Origin: Achromobacter sp. HZ34
GTDB lineage: Bacteria; Pseudomonadota; Gammaproteobacteria; Burkholderiales; Burkholderiaceae_B
DNA length: 64,000 bases
Assembly: GCF_002209485.1 (NCBI RefSeq)
Contig: NZ_NJIX01000005.1
Location: forward strand, 62,001-126,000
Direction: 5' to 3'
Position numbers and translations under genes: made by a program. Of the stretch, positions 44,828 to 52,564 are shown one piece after another. The notes under the pieces are model-generated. The model searched no databases. It was not told the DNA's origin and worked only from the letters and a program-made list of their open reading frames with translations. Within the stretch, counting starts at the first letter, position 1. Every line of letters begins with the position of its first letter.

Positions 44828-45709
44828 TTACTCCGTCTTCATGATCTCCGCCGGCGCGGAACGCGGGTCGCGCGGCAGCCATTTCCCCTGTTCCACCGTG
44901 GCCAGGAAATCGCCGACGAACTGATTGAACAGACCGGGTTCCTCGATGTTCAAGGTATGTCCTGCCTTGGGCAGCACCAGCAATCCGCTGGCAGGCACGG
45001 TCCGTTTCAGGAACAGCCCCGGCTGCAGGCAATGGTCGTCCTCGTCGCCGACGATCACCAGCGTCGGCACGGCCATCCGCTTGAGCTCGTCCTCCAGGTC
45101 ATAGATCGACGGCCGGCGCGCCTGCACGCCACGCATGGTGTTGGCCGAGCCGATGGCGTCGTGCTGGCCCAGTTGCTCGGCAAACTCGGCCCAGCCCCGC
45201 GGATCCTTCAACTGGAAGGCAATGCGCGACGCCGCCGTCGAATAGACCTTGGCGAAAGCCGGCGCCCCCATCTCTTCGAACTTGCGCGCGACCTCCAGCG
45301 AAACGCCGCGGAAGTAGTCTTCGTACTGCTTCTCCGCGCCATAGCCTGCCCCGGCCACCACCAGCGACAAGGCCCGCGCGGCATGGCGCAGACCGAAATG
45401 CAGCGTGGCGAAACCGCCCATGGACAAACCCACTACGTGCGCACGCTCGATACCCAGGCCATCCAGGACATCCGCCATATCGTTGACGGCGATCTCCTGC
45501 GAGTAGCGTTCGACATCGGCCGGCACCTGCGACGGCAGGTAGCCACGCGCGCTATAGGTGATGCAGCGATAGCGCCGCGCGAAATACCGCAACTGGGGCT
45601 CCCAGCTGCGCCAGTCGCCGCCGAACTCGTGCACGAACAGGATGGGTGTGCCGCTGCCGCATTCTTCGTAATGCAGCGTGACGCCGTCGCGGGTGGTGAT
45701 GGTGGGCAT
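44828..45709 (-). CDS. alpha/beta hydrolase of the catabolic operon
   Basis: 293 residues. Catalytic triad: Ser96 in VVGLSMGGFA, an acidic residue in VIVGDEDDHC (about 222-225) and His251 in KAGHTLNIEEP; oxyanion-hole region FVHEFGGDWRSW near residue 25-36. The shape resembles enol-lactonases, ring-fission-product hydrolases and the amide hydrolase of vitamin B6 catabolism, all of which act late in ring breakdown. GAGGAT precedes the ATG. A role in hydrolysing a ring-opened intermediate is inference. Confidence 0.88.
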   Translation of the reverse strand: MPTITTRDGVTLHYEECGSGTPILFVHEFGGDWRSWEPQLRYFARRYRCITYSARGYLPSQVPADVERYSQEIAVNDMADVLDGLGIERAHVVGLSMGGFATLHFGLRHAARALSLVVAGAGYGAEKQYEDYFRGVSLEVARKFEEMGAPAFAKVYSTAASRIAFQLKDPRGWAEFAEQLGQHDAIGSANTMRGVQARRPSIYDLEDELKRMAVPTLVIVGDEDDHCLQPGLFLKRTVPASGLLVLPKAGHTLNIEEPGLFNQFVGDFLATVEQGKWLPRDPRSAPAEIMKTE

Positions 45710-45769
45710 GGTGTCGTATCCTCGTACCGCAAATGGAGTGAACCGGACTGCTGAACCAGGCGTGCCGGA

Positions 45770-46903
45770 CTAGAACAGCGCCACCGGTTGCGGATTCTTG
45801 CGTGCGTGCTCCACCATGGCCGGCAGCAGCTCGCAGCAGCGGTCGGCCCAGGCTTCAGGCACGGTCAGGCTGATCTTGACGAAGCGGTCGCCGAAGCGCT
45901 TGGTGTGATAGGTGCCTTGGCGGATCATCACCCCTTCGGTCTGATAAGCCGCCACCAGCGCTTCCGGCCGCACGCCGGCATCACCGGTCTCGACGATCAG
46001 CAGATTGGCCTGCGAGGGATAGACCGGCAGATGCAGGCCGTCGACACGCGCCACCGCATCGGCCAGCACGGCCTGGTTGCGGCGCAGGCGCTGCCTGATC
46101 GTGGGAAACCATTCAGCCTTGGTCTTCAGCCCGGCGATGGCCGCGCGCTGCGACAGCACATTGCTGCCCAGGTTGTTGGGCGGCGCACTGGCCAGCCGCT
46201 CGATGATGTCGGGGTTGGAAATCACCGCGCCCAGGCGCATGCCGGCCAGCCCCAGCCACTTGGAAAAGCTGTAGGTCATCACCGTCTTTTCCGGGTAGAA
46301 GCGCAAGGCGGGCGTGAAGTCGTCGGCGAACTGCGAATACGTGGCGTCGTGGATCAGGTATGCGCCCACCGAACGGGCAATCTCGGCGATCTCGCGGATC
46401 TCCGCTTCGGTATGGCAGGTGCCCAGCGGATTATTGGGATCGACCAGATAGATCACGCCGGTGTTCGGTCCCACGGCGGCGCGCAATTGCGCGGCCGTCA
46501 GCTTGTACCCTTGCGCGGCGTCGTAGATCGGCAGTTCGATGACGTTGGCGCCGGCCTGGCGCGCGAACGCCATGGGCCAGGCCCAGCTGGGATCGGTGGT
46601 GACGAAGTCCTTGCCAGGCTCGCAGATGTTGCGGCAGACGTTGTAAAGGGCTTCCACCGCCCCGTCCGTGACGAAGGCGCAGGCGTCCGGCACGCCGGCG
46701 TCGCGCACGATCAACTGGCGCAATTCCTCGAAGCCGGCGGGCGGCGCGTACGCGTGATAGTCGCCCCGGGTCAGCGCGTCTGTCACAGCCGCGATGACGG
46801 AAGGGTGCGGCTCGAAGTGGTTGGTGTTCTGGCCCAGCCACATCAGGCCCGGCGTATTGCACAGGCGGTCGAAGTAGGCGTTGCGTTGTTCAAAGCTGCG
46901 CAT
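45770..46903 (-). CDS. fold-type I PLP aminotransferase (class I/II)
   Basis: 377 residues. Pyridoxal-phosphate site: Asn157/158 in DPNNPLGT, Asp186 and Tyr189 in IHDATYSQF, Schiff-base Lys215 in YSFSKWLGLAGMRLG, and the phosphate-binding and C-terminal Arg region FVKISLTVPE. Acts on an amino acid or amine and a keto-acid; the specific pair cannot be read from sequence. It lies 14 bases after the SDR gene and 60 before the hydrolase, in the middle of the promoter-proximal part of the operon. Confidence 0.93.
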   Translation of the reverse strand: MRSFEQRNAYFDRLCNTPGLMWLGQNTNHFEPHPSVIAAVTDALTRGDYHAYAPPAGFEELRQLIVRDAGVPDACAFVTDGAVEALYNVCRNICEPGKDFVTTDPSWAWPMAFARQAGANVIELPIYDAAQGYKLTAAQLRAAVGPNTGVIYLVDPNNPLGTCHTEAEIREIAEIARSVGAYLIHDATYSQFADDFTPALRFYPEKTVMTYSFSKWLGLAGMRLGAVISNPDIIERLASAPPNNLGSNVLSQRAAIAGLKTKAEWFPTIRQRLRRNQAVLADAVARVDGLHLPVYPSQANLLIVETGDAGVRPEALVAAYQTEGVMIRQGTYHTKRFGDRFVKISLTVPEAWADRCCELLPAMVEHARKNPQPVALF

Positions 46904-46917
46904 GGCGGTCCCGGCGG

Positions 46918-47703
46918 TCAGATGATGGAGCGGCGCGATGCGATACCGCCGTCGATGGTCACGATGGTGCCGGTGATGTAGGCCGAGCGCTCGGACGCCA
47001 GGTACACGATGAGGTCGGCCACTTCCTCCGGACTGGCCGGCCGCTTGGCGGGATACTTGTCGAACAATTCTTCCCAGCGGGCCTCGTCGCCGTACCAGTC
47101 CACCGCGCGCCGCTTCATCAGCTTGACCATGCGGTCGGTGGCGACCGGGCCGGGATTGACGCCCACCACGCGGATGCCGTCATCCAGGCTGCGGCCACCG
47201 ACGCCACGGGTGAACGCCATCATGGCGGCATTGCCGGTGGTGCCGACGATGTAGTTGGCATCCCAGTTTTCGCCGGAATTGCCGATGTCGTTGACGATGA
47301 CGCCATGCCCGCGCGCCTTCATGTGGGCGTATATCTCGCGCGTCAGGGTGACGTAGGAGAAGATCTTCATGTCCAGGCTGGCGCGCCAGTCCTGGTCCGA
47401 CAACTGGTCCATCGGGCCCGGCGTGGAATCCGCCGCGTTGTTCACCAGTATGTCGGCGTCGCCGCAGGCGGCCGCCAGCGCCAGGACATTGGCGGTGACC
47501 GAGAGGTCCATGGCATGGGTCACCACCTCGACGCCGTACTGCGCGGTCAACACCGTCTTGGCCTCGGCCAGGCCTTCGGCCGAACGCGCTGCCAGATACA
47601 GCCGGGCCACGCCTTCGCGGGCAAAGCTATGCGCCGTTGCCAGGCCTATGCCTTTCGAAGCGCCGGTGATCAGTGCCGACTTGCCGTTCAAACCGAGATC
47701 CAT
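46918..47703 (-). CDS. short-chain dehydrogenase/reductase with non-canonical active site
   Basis: 261 residues, first gene of the 11-gene operon. The NAD(P) loop TGASKGIG (14-21), NNAA at 88-91 and the C-terminal GTIVTIDGGIASRR are normal for SDRs. At the active site, however, Tyr151 (NYIVGTTGNAA) is followed by Thr155 where the catalytic Lys of YxxxK should be, and the usual paired Ser residues are replaced by NDIGNSG. Similar divergent SDRs exist, so this may be a subfamily with altered chemistry rather than a dead enzyme. Faces the GntR gene across the operator region. Confidence 0.88.
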   Translation of the reverse strand: MDLGLNGKSALITGASKGIGLATAHSFAREGVARLYLAARSAEGLAEAKTVLTAQYGVEVVTHAMDLSVTANVLALAAACGDADILVNNAADSTPGPMDQLSDQDWRASLDMKIFSYVTLTREIYAHMKARGHGVIVNDIGNSGENWDANYIVGTTGNAAMMAFTRGVGGRSLDDGIRVVGVNPGPVATDRMVKLMKRRAVDWYGDEARWEELFDKYPAKRPASPEEVADLIVYLASERSAYITGTIVTIDGGIASRRSII

Positions 47704-47741
47704 CGCTACCTATCCTTGACTTGGGTTCGGGGCCGGATTCC

Positions 47742-47962
47742 ATGTATGCAAGATTCGAATCCGTATTGCCTGACATCGACATTCCAAAGTGAAATTGCGG
47801 TCATCCGGTCAGGCGTACAGGATCAGCAAAAGCAACATCCATGCCAGGTCGATTCCCCATGAGCCGCATATTCATTGGCTTTTGCGTGCCCCAATGCTGG
47901 GCGTAACGTGGTGCATACGTGCTGTGTTTTTGTGCATACAAGAAGCTTTATCTTGCATACAT
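47742..47962. promoter_or_regulatory. operator array of the GntR/FCD regulator
   Basis: In the divergent gap between the SDR and GntR genes, GCATAC occurs at 47913, 47934 and 47955, spaced exactly 21 bp (two helical turns), and once inverted at 47744-47749. The outermost pair extends to a perfect 12-bp inverted repeat: ATGTATGCAAGA at 47742-47753 and TCTTGCATACAT at 47951-47962. Phased half-sites on both sides of the gap fit cooperative binding and looping by the adjacent regulator. No other DNA between the genes looks coding. Confidence 0.75.
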
Positions 47963-47996
47963 TAAAAGTTAAAATGGCGGCGAATTTGTTTTCATC

Positions 47997-48752
47997 GTGG
48001 TAGACCTGCTGCAAACGGCAAGTGCAACGTTCATTGAAATGACGAACCTTCCTGTGTCCTCCGTCCCGCTTTCATCCCCTCCCGGCGCCGAGTCCGCTGC
48101 GGCGGCCAGCCGCTCCGCCCAGGTCCAGCAGATCCTGGAAAGCGAGATCCTTGCCGGCACGCTGGCGCCCGGCGCAAAGCTGGACGAAGTGGAGCTGGCG
48201 GAACGCTTCCAGGTTTCGCGCACCCCAGTGCGCGAGGCGCTGCGCCATCTGGCGTCGGCGGGCCTGATCCAGATACGCACGCGTCAGCCGGCTCTGGTGG
48301 TGGCCTTGTCGGCCGCGCGCCTGATCGAGATGTTCCAGGTCATGGCGGAATTGGAGGGTCTGTGCGCTCGCCTGGCCGCGCGCCGCATCAATGCCGCGCA
48401 ACTGGCGCAACTGAGCCGCTACCAGGAGGAACTGGTGGCGCTGGCGGGAACCGACGAGGTAGAAGCTTTCTATGAAGTCAACCGGCGCTTCCACGAGTTG
48501 ATCTACGAAGCTTCACAGAATGCCTTCCTGGCCGAGCAGACGCGCACGCTGCGCAACCGCATCGGCCTGTATCGCAAGATGGTGACGCAGAAGCCCAGCC
48601 GGCGCGCCGATACGCTGACCGAGCACGCAGCGGTGCTGCGCGCGCTGGCCACCGGCGACGAGGAAGGCGCCGGCGCGGCCATGCGTGGCCACGTAAATCT
48701 GCTGGGAGAAAAGCTGCTGGACTTCATCGCGCTGTTTCCACGCGCGGATTGA
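47997..48752 (+). CDS. GntR-family regulator, FCD (FadR/VanR-like) subgroup
   Basis: 251 residues from GTG 47997, or 237 from ATG 48039; neither has a good ribosome site. The winged helix lies at about 40-105 (QVQQILESEILAGTLAPGAKLDEVELAERF; SRTPVREALRHLASAGLIQIR). The helical FCD effector domain follows, with likely metal/ligand residues Asp/Glu and His in YEVNRRFHELIYEAS and TEHAAVLRAL. Divergent from the 11-gene catabolic operon and next to a phased operator array, so it is very probably that operon's repressor, released by the substrate or an intermediate. Confidence 0.93.
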   Translation: MVDLLQTASATFIEMTNLPVSSVPLSSPPGAESAAAASRSAQVQQILESEILAGTLAPGAKLDEVELAERFQVSRTPVREALRHLASAGLIQIRTRQPALVVALSAARLIEMFQVMAELEGLCARLAARRINAAQLAQLSRYQEELVALAGTDEVEAFYEVNRRFHELIYEASQNAFLAEQTRTLRNRIGLYRKMVTQKPSRRADTLTEHAAVLRALATGDEEGAGAAMRGHVNLLGEKLLDFIALFPRAD

Positions 48753-48791
48753 TGGGCAGCGGCGCCAGCGCCGCGTGGTCTCGCCTGTGCC

Positions 48792-50132
48792 TCAGCGCTG
48801 CGGCGCCAGCAGCCCTTCCGCCCACTTGGCGATGCGCAGCAAGGGAAAGTCATGCCCGTAAGGCGCGACCAGTTGAATCGCCAAGGGCAAGCCACGCACC
48901 GACCACCCCGCCGGCACCGACAGCGCCGGAAATCCCAACATGGTCCATGGGGCGCAGAATGACGCATCGCCCGTGTAGTCCAGGCCTTCCGGCGCTTCAC
49001 CGGTGGCGGCCACGGTCAACACCGCATCGTAGTTCGCCAGCCTGTCGCTGAACTCCGCCCGCAGGCGCCGCTGCGCGCGGCGCGCGGCGATATAGTCTTC
49101 GCCGGACACGGCCGCGCCGTCACGCACCAGTCCTTTCAAAGGGTCGCTGGCGCCCTCCGGATGGCGTTGCACCAGATCGGCGTAAATGCCGTGCGCCTCG
49201 TGGAACATGATGCGCGTGAGGACGGTCTCGGTCTCCTGGCCCAAGGCCGGCAGGACCACGTCGTCGATGGTGGCGCCCGCCTCACGCAGACGGCGCACGG
49301 CGGCGTCCAGCACCGCGTTCTGTTCCGCATCGACGCGATTCCAGTACGGTGCGCGCACCAGCGCCAGGCGCGGCGCCGCCGCGGGCGCCGGCAAGCCCGT
49401 GGCGACATCGACCGCCATCGCGGCCAGGTCGCCGCCGTCGGCGAATACATAACCGGGATCGCCCAGCCACTTCAAGGCGTAGGCCACGTCATCGACGTGC
49501 CGCGCCATCAGGCCTACGTGGTCCAGCGAGGCCGACAAGGGATGTACGCCCTCGCGCGGCACCACGCCGAAGCTGGGCTTGAACCCGACGATGCCGCAAT
49601 ACGCCGCAGGGCGGACTACCGACCCCATGGTCTGCGTACCCAGCGCCAGCGGCACGATGCCGGCCCCGACGGCCGCCGCCGACCCGCTCGATGAGCCGCC
49701 GGGCGTGTGCCGCGGATTCCAGGGGTTGGTGGTCGAACCGGGATGGCGAAAGGCGAATTCCGTGGTGACCGTCTTGCCGAAGACCGTACCGCCCAGCCGC
49801 TTGATGGTAGCGACGACGGCCGCGTCTTCCATGGGCACATGATCCGGGAACATCGCCGAACCGTTGGTCGTGCGCAGCCCCGCCGTTGCGATGATGTCTT
49901 TCACGCCCACCGGGATGCCGCCCAGCGGACCGCTGCCGGTCGTCATGTCAGCCAGCGCCACGCGCGTGACGAAAGACCTGAGCCAGGGCTCGCAACGGTC
50001 GGCCCGGTCCGCGCAGGCCGCGAGATAGGCCGCGGGAGTCAGCGTGCCGGCGGCGTAGCCGCGCAGGGCTTGCAGCAGGCCAGGGATGGAAGACAGGGAG
50101 GGCGAGTCTTGCGGCGTCGTGGAGGCAACCAA
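48792..50132 (-). CDS. amidase signature family protein
   Basis: 446 residues from TTG 50132, chosen because AGGAG lies 8 bases upstream; an ATG at 50192 lacks a site. The Ser-cisSer-Lys triad is present: Lys78 (VGVKDIIATAG) and the Ser-rich signature TPGGSSSGSAAAV at about 143-155. The family hydrolyses amides (for example aryl-acylamides or urea derivatives) without metal. Convergent with the GntR gene (39-bp gap), so it is not part of the SDR operon, but its amide chemistry may be related. Substrate unknown. Confidence 0.92.
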   Translation of the reverse strand: MVASTTPQDSPSLSSIPGLLQALRGYAAGTLTPAAYLAACADRADRCEPWLRSFVTRVALADMTTGSGPLGGIPVGVKDIIATAGLRTTNGSAMFPDHVPMEDAAVVATIKRLGGTVFGKTVTTEFAFRHPGSTTNPWNPRHTPGGSSSGSAAAVGAGIVPLALGTQTMGSVVRPAAYCGIVGFKPSFGVVPREGVHPLSASLDHVGLMARHVDDVAYALKWLGDPGYVFADGGDLAAMAVDVATGLPAPAAAPRLALVRAPYWNRVDAEQNAVLDAAVRRLREAGATIDDVVLPALGQETETVLTRIMFHEAHGIYADLVQRHPEGASDPLKGLVRDGAAVSGEDYIAARRAQRRLRAEFSDRLANYDAVLTVAATGEAPEGLDYTGDASFCAPWTMLGFPALSVPAGWSVRGLPLAIQLVAPYGHDFPLLRIAKWAEGLLAPQR

Positions 50133-50525
50133 GATGAAAACTCCTGAGAAGTTTTCCCGGCAGCATGACGCGGCGGCGGACGACGCGCGCAACCCGCCGG
50201 GAATCCGTGATCGATGCTGGCATTCGATGCAATATGCATGCCATCGCGCCGCATGCGACCAGGCATCGCCACGGCCGCGCCGCGATTTGTCGCGTCAATT
50301 CAATGGATTAGCCTGCGCACGGACAAGCACCGGCGTCATGCGTCGCCGGCACACGCGGCTTGCGTCCGCGCGCCCCGCACCGAAGCCGTGCATCGCGTGG
50401 TGCGTTGCGCACCATCGGCGCCGGGCAGGCCATCGGACGCCGCCCGCGGTGTGTGACACGGCCACGGGCGCACACGGCTGCGGGCGCACGCGATCACAGG
50501 GTCACGAAGTCACGGAGTCACGGGG
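50133..50525. other. intergenic region, 393 bp, ending in tandem repeats
   Basis: Lies between the InaA-type kinase and the amidase, both leftward; it should carry the amidase promoter. Apart from the 8-bp repeats at its right end and several GTGC/GCAC-rich palindromes around 50390-50415, I see no gene in it. Confidence 0.5.
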
Positions 50526-50536
50526 TCACGGAGTCA
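50501..50536. repeat. 8-bp tandem repeats at the InaA stop codon
   Basis: Four and a half units of GTCACGGA (variants GTCACGAA, GTCACGGG). On the minus strand each unit starts with TGA, so stops occur every 8 bases in rotating frames; the gene's actual stop (50528-50526) is one of them. Confidence 0.9.
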
Positions 50537-51206
50537 GCGGCGGCAAGACCGGCAGCTTGATGCCGTGGGCGCGGTACTCATCGTAGAACAGCTGCAGCTC
50601 GTCCTGCGTCATGCCCACGCTCAGGAGCGACTTCAACAGCCGTCGCACATCCGGCTGCGCCGCTTGCGCGACGGTCAGGCGGGTGCGGCTGAGTTCCCAG
50701 TCGACGATCGCCACGGCCGGCTGCGTGCCGGACATATTGACGAAGACCTCCTTGGGATACAGGTGGCCATGCTTGCGGTGCGCACGATGCAGTGAAATCA
50801 GCGCGCCGGCGACCTTGCGCAAGGCCTCCGCGCGCTGCTCACAGGACCAGCGCTTTTCGACGTAGGCCTGTTCCAGGCTGACATATCCCTGAAGGTCACG
50901 CGTCACCAGGATCGATTCCCACCCTTCCTTGCCCTTCTGCATGTCGAAGAAGACCAGGGGTGCGGTAGGCACGCCTATGCTTTGGCAGAAACGCATGCTC
51001 TGCCATTCTCGCAACAGCGTAGGACGTCCGGTCGGATAGCGGACGCTGCGGAACAGGTGATTGCGCTGACGCTTGACGTAGTAGCACTCACCCGATTGTG
51101 GCAGCACCACGCGCTGGACGCCGCTGAAACCGCCGCGTCGATTATTGGGCTCTTCCACCCATTCGCCGCTCACCGACCACCAGAAACTCGACTCTTGCGG
51201 ACGCAT
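50526..51206 (-). CDS. InaA/Kdo-kinase-like protein kinase fold enzyme
   Basis: 226 residues of the lipopolysaccharide-kinase (InaA/WaaP-like) family. VYYVKRQ-type beta-strand lysine near residue 45 (CYYVKRQRNHLFRS), a conserved glutamate in LLREWQSM, the catalytic loop HKHGHLYPKEVFVNM (His in place of the usual HxD Asp, as in this family) and a metal-binding Asp in VAIVDWELSR. Ends with PVLPPLTP and a stop inside an 8-bp repeat. AGAGGG precedes the ATG. Probably cytoplasmic; substrate could be a sugar of the envelope but no LPS genes are adjacent. Confidence 0.87.
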   Translation of the reverse strand: MRPQESSFWWSVSGEWVEEPNNRRGGFSGVQRVVLPQSGECYYVKRQRNHLFRSVRYPTGRPTLLREWQSMRFCQSIGVPTAPLVFFDMQKGKEGWESILVTRDLQGYVSLEQAYVEKRWSCEQRAEALRKVAGALISLHRAHRKHGHLYPKEVFVNMSGTQPAVAIVDWELSRTRLTVAQAAQPDVRRLLKSLLSVGMTQDELQLFYDEYRAHGIKLPVLPPLTP

Positions 51207-51546
51207 CGTCCGACCCTCTGAAAAATTGATGTGACAGCCAGATTACAAACTTGGGATGCATCCGTAAAATTTTCGTCACGTCAGCGCGACTTTGTGCCGA
51301 AATTACAACAGCTTTGTCTGCAGGAAGTAACACCCCATATTTTCGTTTGGAGGCGTCCCGGACTTGCTTCATGATGAAGGTATTCCCGACGCTGGGGGCA
51401 GGCCGCTTACCCAGTACGGCGCATCACGTGGACCCACGAGGGCCGCGGATCGTCTCCGGGATACCGGGGCTGTTGCCGCAGAGCAGTAGTCGCGCCCAGC
51501 ACCAGGCAAGTTCATCCGGCGGCCTTATTACGCTATTCGGGTTTTG
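51207..51546. other. divergent promoter region, 340 bp
   Basis: Separates the InaA-type gene (leftward) from the SGNH hydrolase (rightward). It is AT-richer than its neighbours around 51220-51350. I find no convincing gene, terminator or operator, only expected promoter space for both genes. Confidence 0.5.
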
Positions 51547-52440
51547 ATGAACGTCTTGCGCCTCGCCGCACCCCAGTGCCTACGCACGCAGTCCCGCCGC
51601 TCCCAGTCCAACCGCACACATTCCAGCCGCACGCTCAGCGGCCTTTCGTTTTGCAGTCTTTTGCTATGCGGTGCGCTTGGCGCTTTCTCCGCGGGTGTCC
51701 AGGCCCAGCAGGCCCAAGCTCAGGAGCAGGGCCAGGCTTCCCCTGCAAGCCCTGCTGCCCGCGCTCCCTCTGTCATCCTGGCGCCTGCCACGCCGGCCAC
51801 CAAACCGGCCCTGACGGCGCCGGTGGACGTTAATGCCGCCGCCGCCGTCGATAATCGCTGGGACGCCAGCCTGGCCGCCTTCGCCGCGGCCGACAAGGAA
51901 CATCCGCCCAAACCGGGCGGCGTGCTGTTCGTGGGCAGTTCCTCCATTCGGCTGTGGAGCAATCTGGAAAGCGACTTCAGCGCGCTGCCGGTGGTCGTGA
52001 AACGCGGCTTCGGCGGATCGCGCATGATGGACTGTACGCAGCATCTGCATGCCCTGGTGGCGCCCTACAAGCCGCATCTGGTGCTGGTCTATGCGGGCGA
52101 CAACGACCTTGCCGAAGGACGCACGCCCGAGCAGGTGTTGCAGAGCTTCCGCAAGTTCGTCGAAGGGGTGCGCGCGGACCTGCCCCGGACGCGCATCGCC
52201 TATATTTCGATCAAGCCCAGCCCGCTGCGGGAATCCCTGATCCCGCAGATCAAGGAAACCAATGCCTTGATCAAGGCCTACACCCTGACGGTCAACAACG
52301 CTGACTTCATCGATGTCTATTCGGCGATGCTCGACGACAAGGGCAACCCGCGCACGGAGCTGTTCCGCGAGGACAAGCTACACCTGAACGCGGACGGCTA
52401 TGCGCTGTGGAAGCGCATCATCACCGCTCACCTCGACTGA
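51547..52440 (+). CDS. exported SGNH/GDSL-type hydrolase
   Basis: 297 residues from ATG 51547. A basic leader and hydrophobic helix (FCSLLLCGALGAFSAGVQAQ) form a signal peptide; a Gln/Ala/Pro-rich linker of about 50 residues leads to the SGNH fold. Block I is FVGSSSIRLW (Ser nucleophile in GSSS rather than GDSL), block II GFGGSRM with the Gly, block III YAGDNDL with the Asn, and block V DKLHLNADGY with Asp and His. Members deacylate carbohydrates or lipids in the envelope. It is convergent with the opgC-like gene. Confidence 0.9.
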   Translation: MNVLRLAAPQCLRTQSRRSQSNRTHSSRTLSGLSFCSLLLCGALGAFSAGVQAQQAQAQEQGQASPASPAARAPSVILAPATPATKPALTAPVDVNAAAAVDNRWDASLAAFAAADKEHPPKPGGVLFVGSSSIRLWSNLESDFSALPVVVKRGFGGSRMMDCTQHLHALVAPYKPHLVLVYAGDNDLAEGRTPEQVLQSFRKFVEGVRADLPRTRIAYISIKPSPLRESLIPQIKETNALIKAYTLTVNNADFIDVYSAMLDDKGNPRTELFREDKLHLNADGYALWKRIITAHLD

Positions 52441-52510
52441 CGCCGCCCTTGCCCGCCGTGGCGCCCCCTGGGGTGGGGGCTGGGCAGGCGCGTTTCGCTT
52501 ATACGGTTCC

Positions 52511-52564
52511 GATCACTGCGCGGGTTTCGATCACTGCGCGGGTTTCGCCTGCTGCGCGGGTTTG
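52511..52564. repeat. 18-bp tandem repeats spanning the opgC-like stop codon
   Basis: Two identical units GATCACTGCGCGGGTTTC (52511-52528, 52529-52546) and a third diverged unit (52547-52564). On the minus strand they encode the hexapeptide QQAKPA near the C-terminus; the GATCA variant creates the TGA that ends the protein, and a second TGA lies one unit further. Confidence 0.9.

Noticed and set aside
36966-47703. Assignment of the 11-gene operon to vitamin B6 or thiamine degradation
   Set aside because: The class II aldolase, SDR, hydrolase and ThiY-like protein are suggestive, but the signature oxygenase and lactonase of B6 breakdown are missing, and each family is too broad for the assignment.
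50501-50536. CRISPR-like array
   Set aside because: Units are 8 bp with no spacers and no cas genes; it is a simple tandem repeat.
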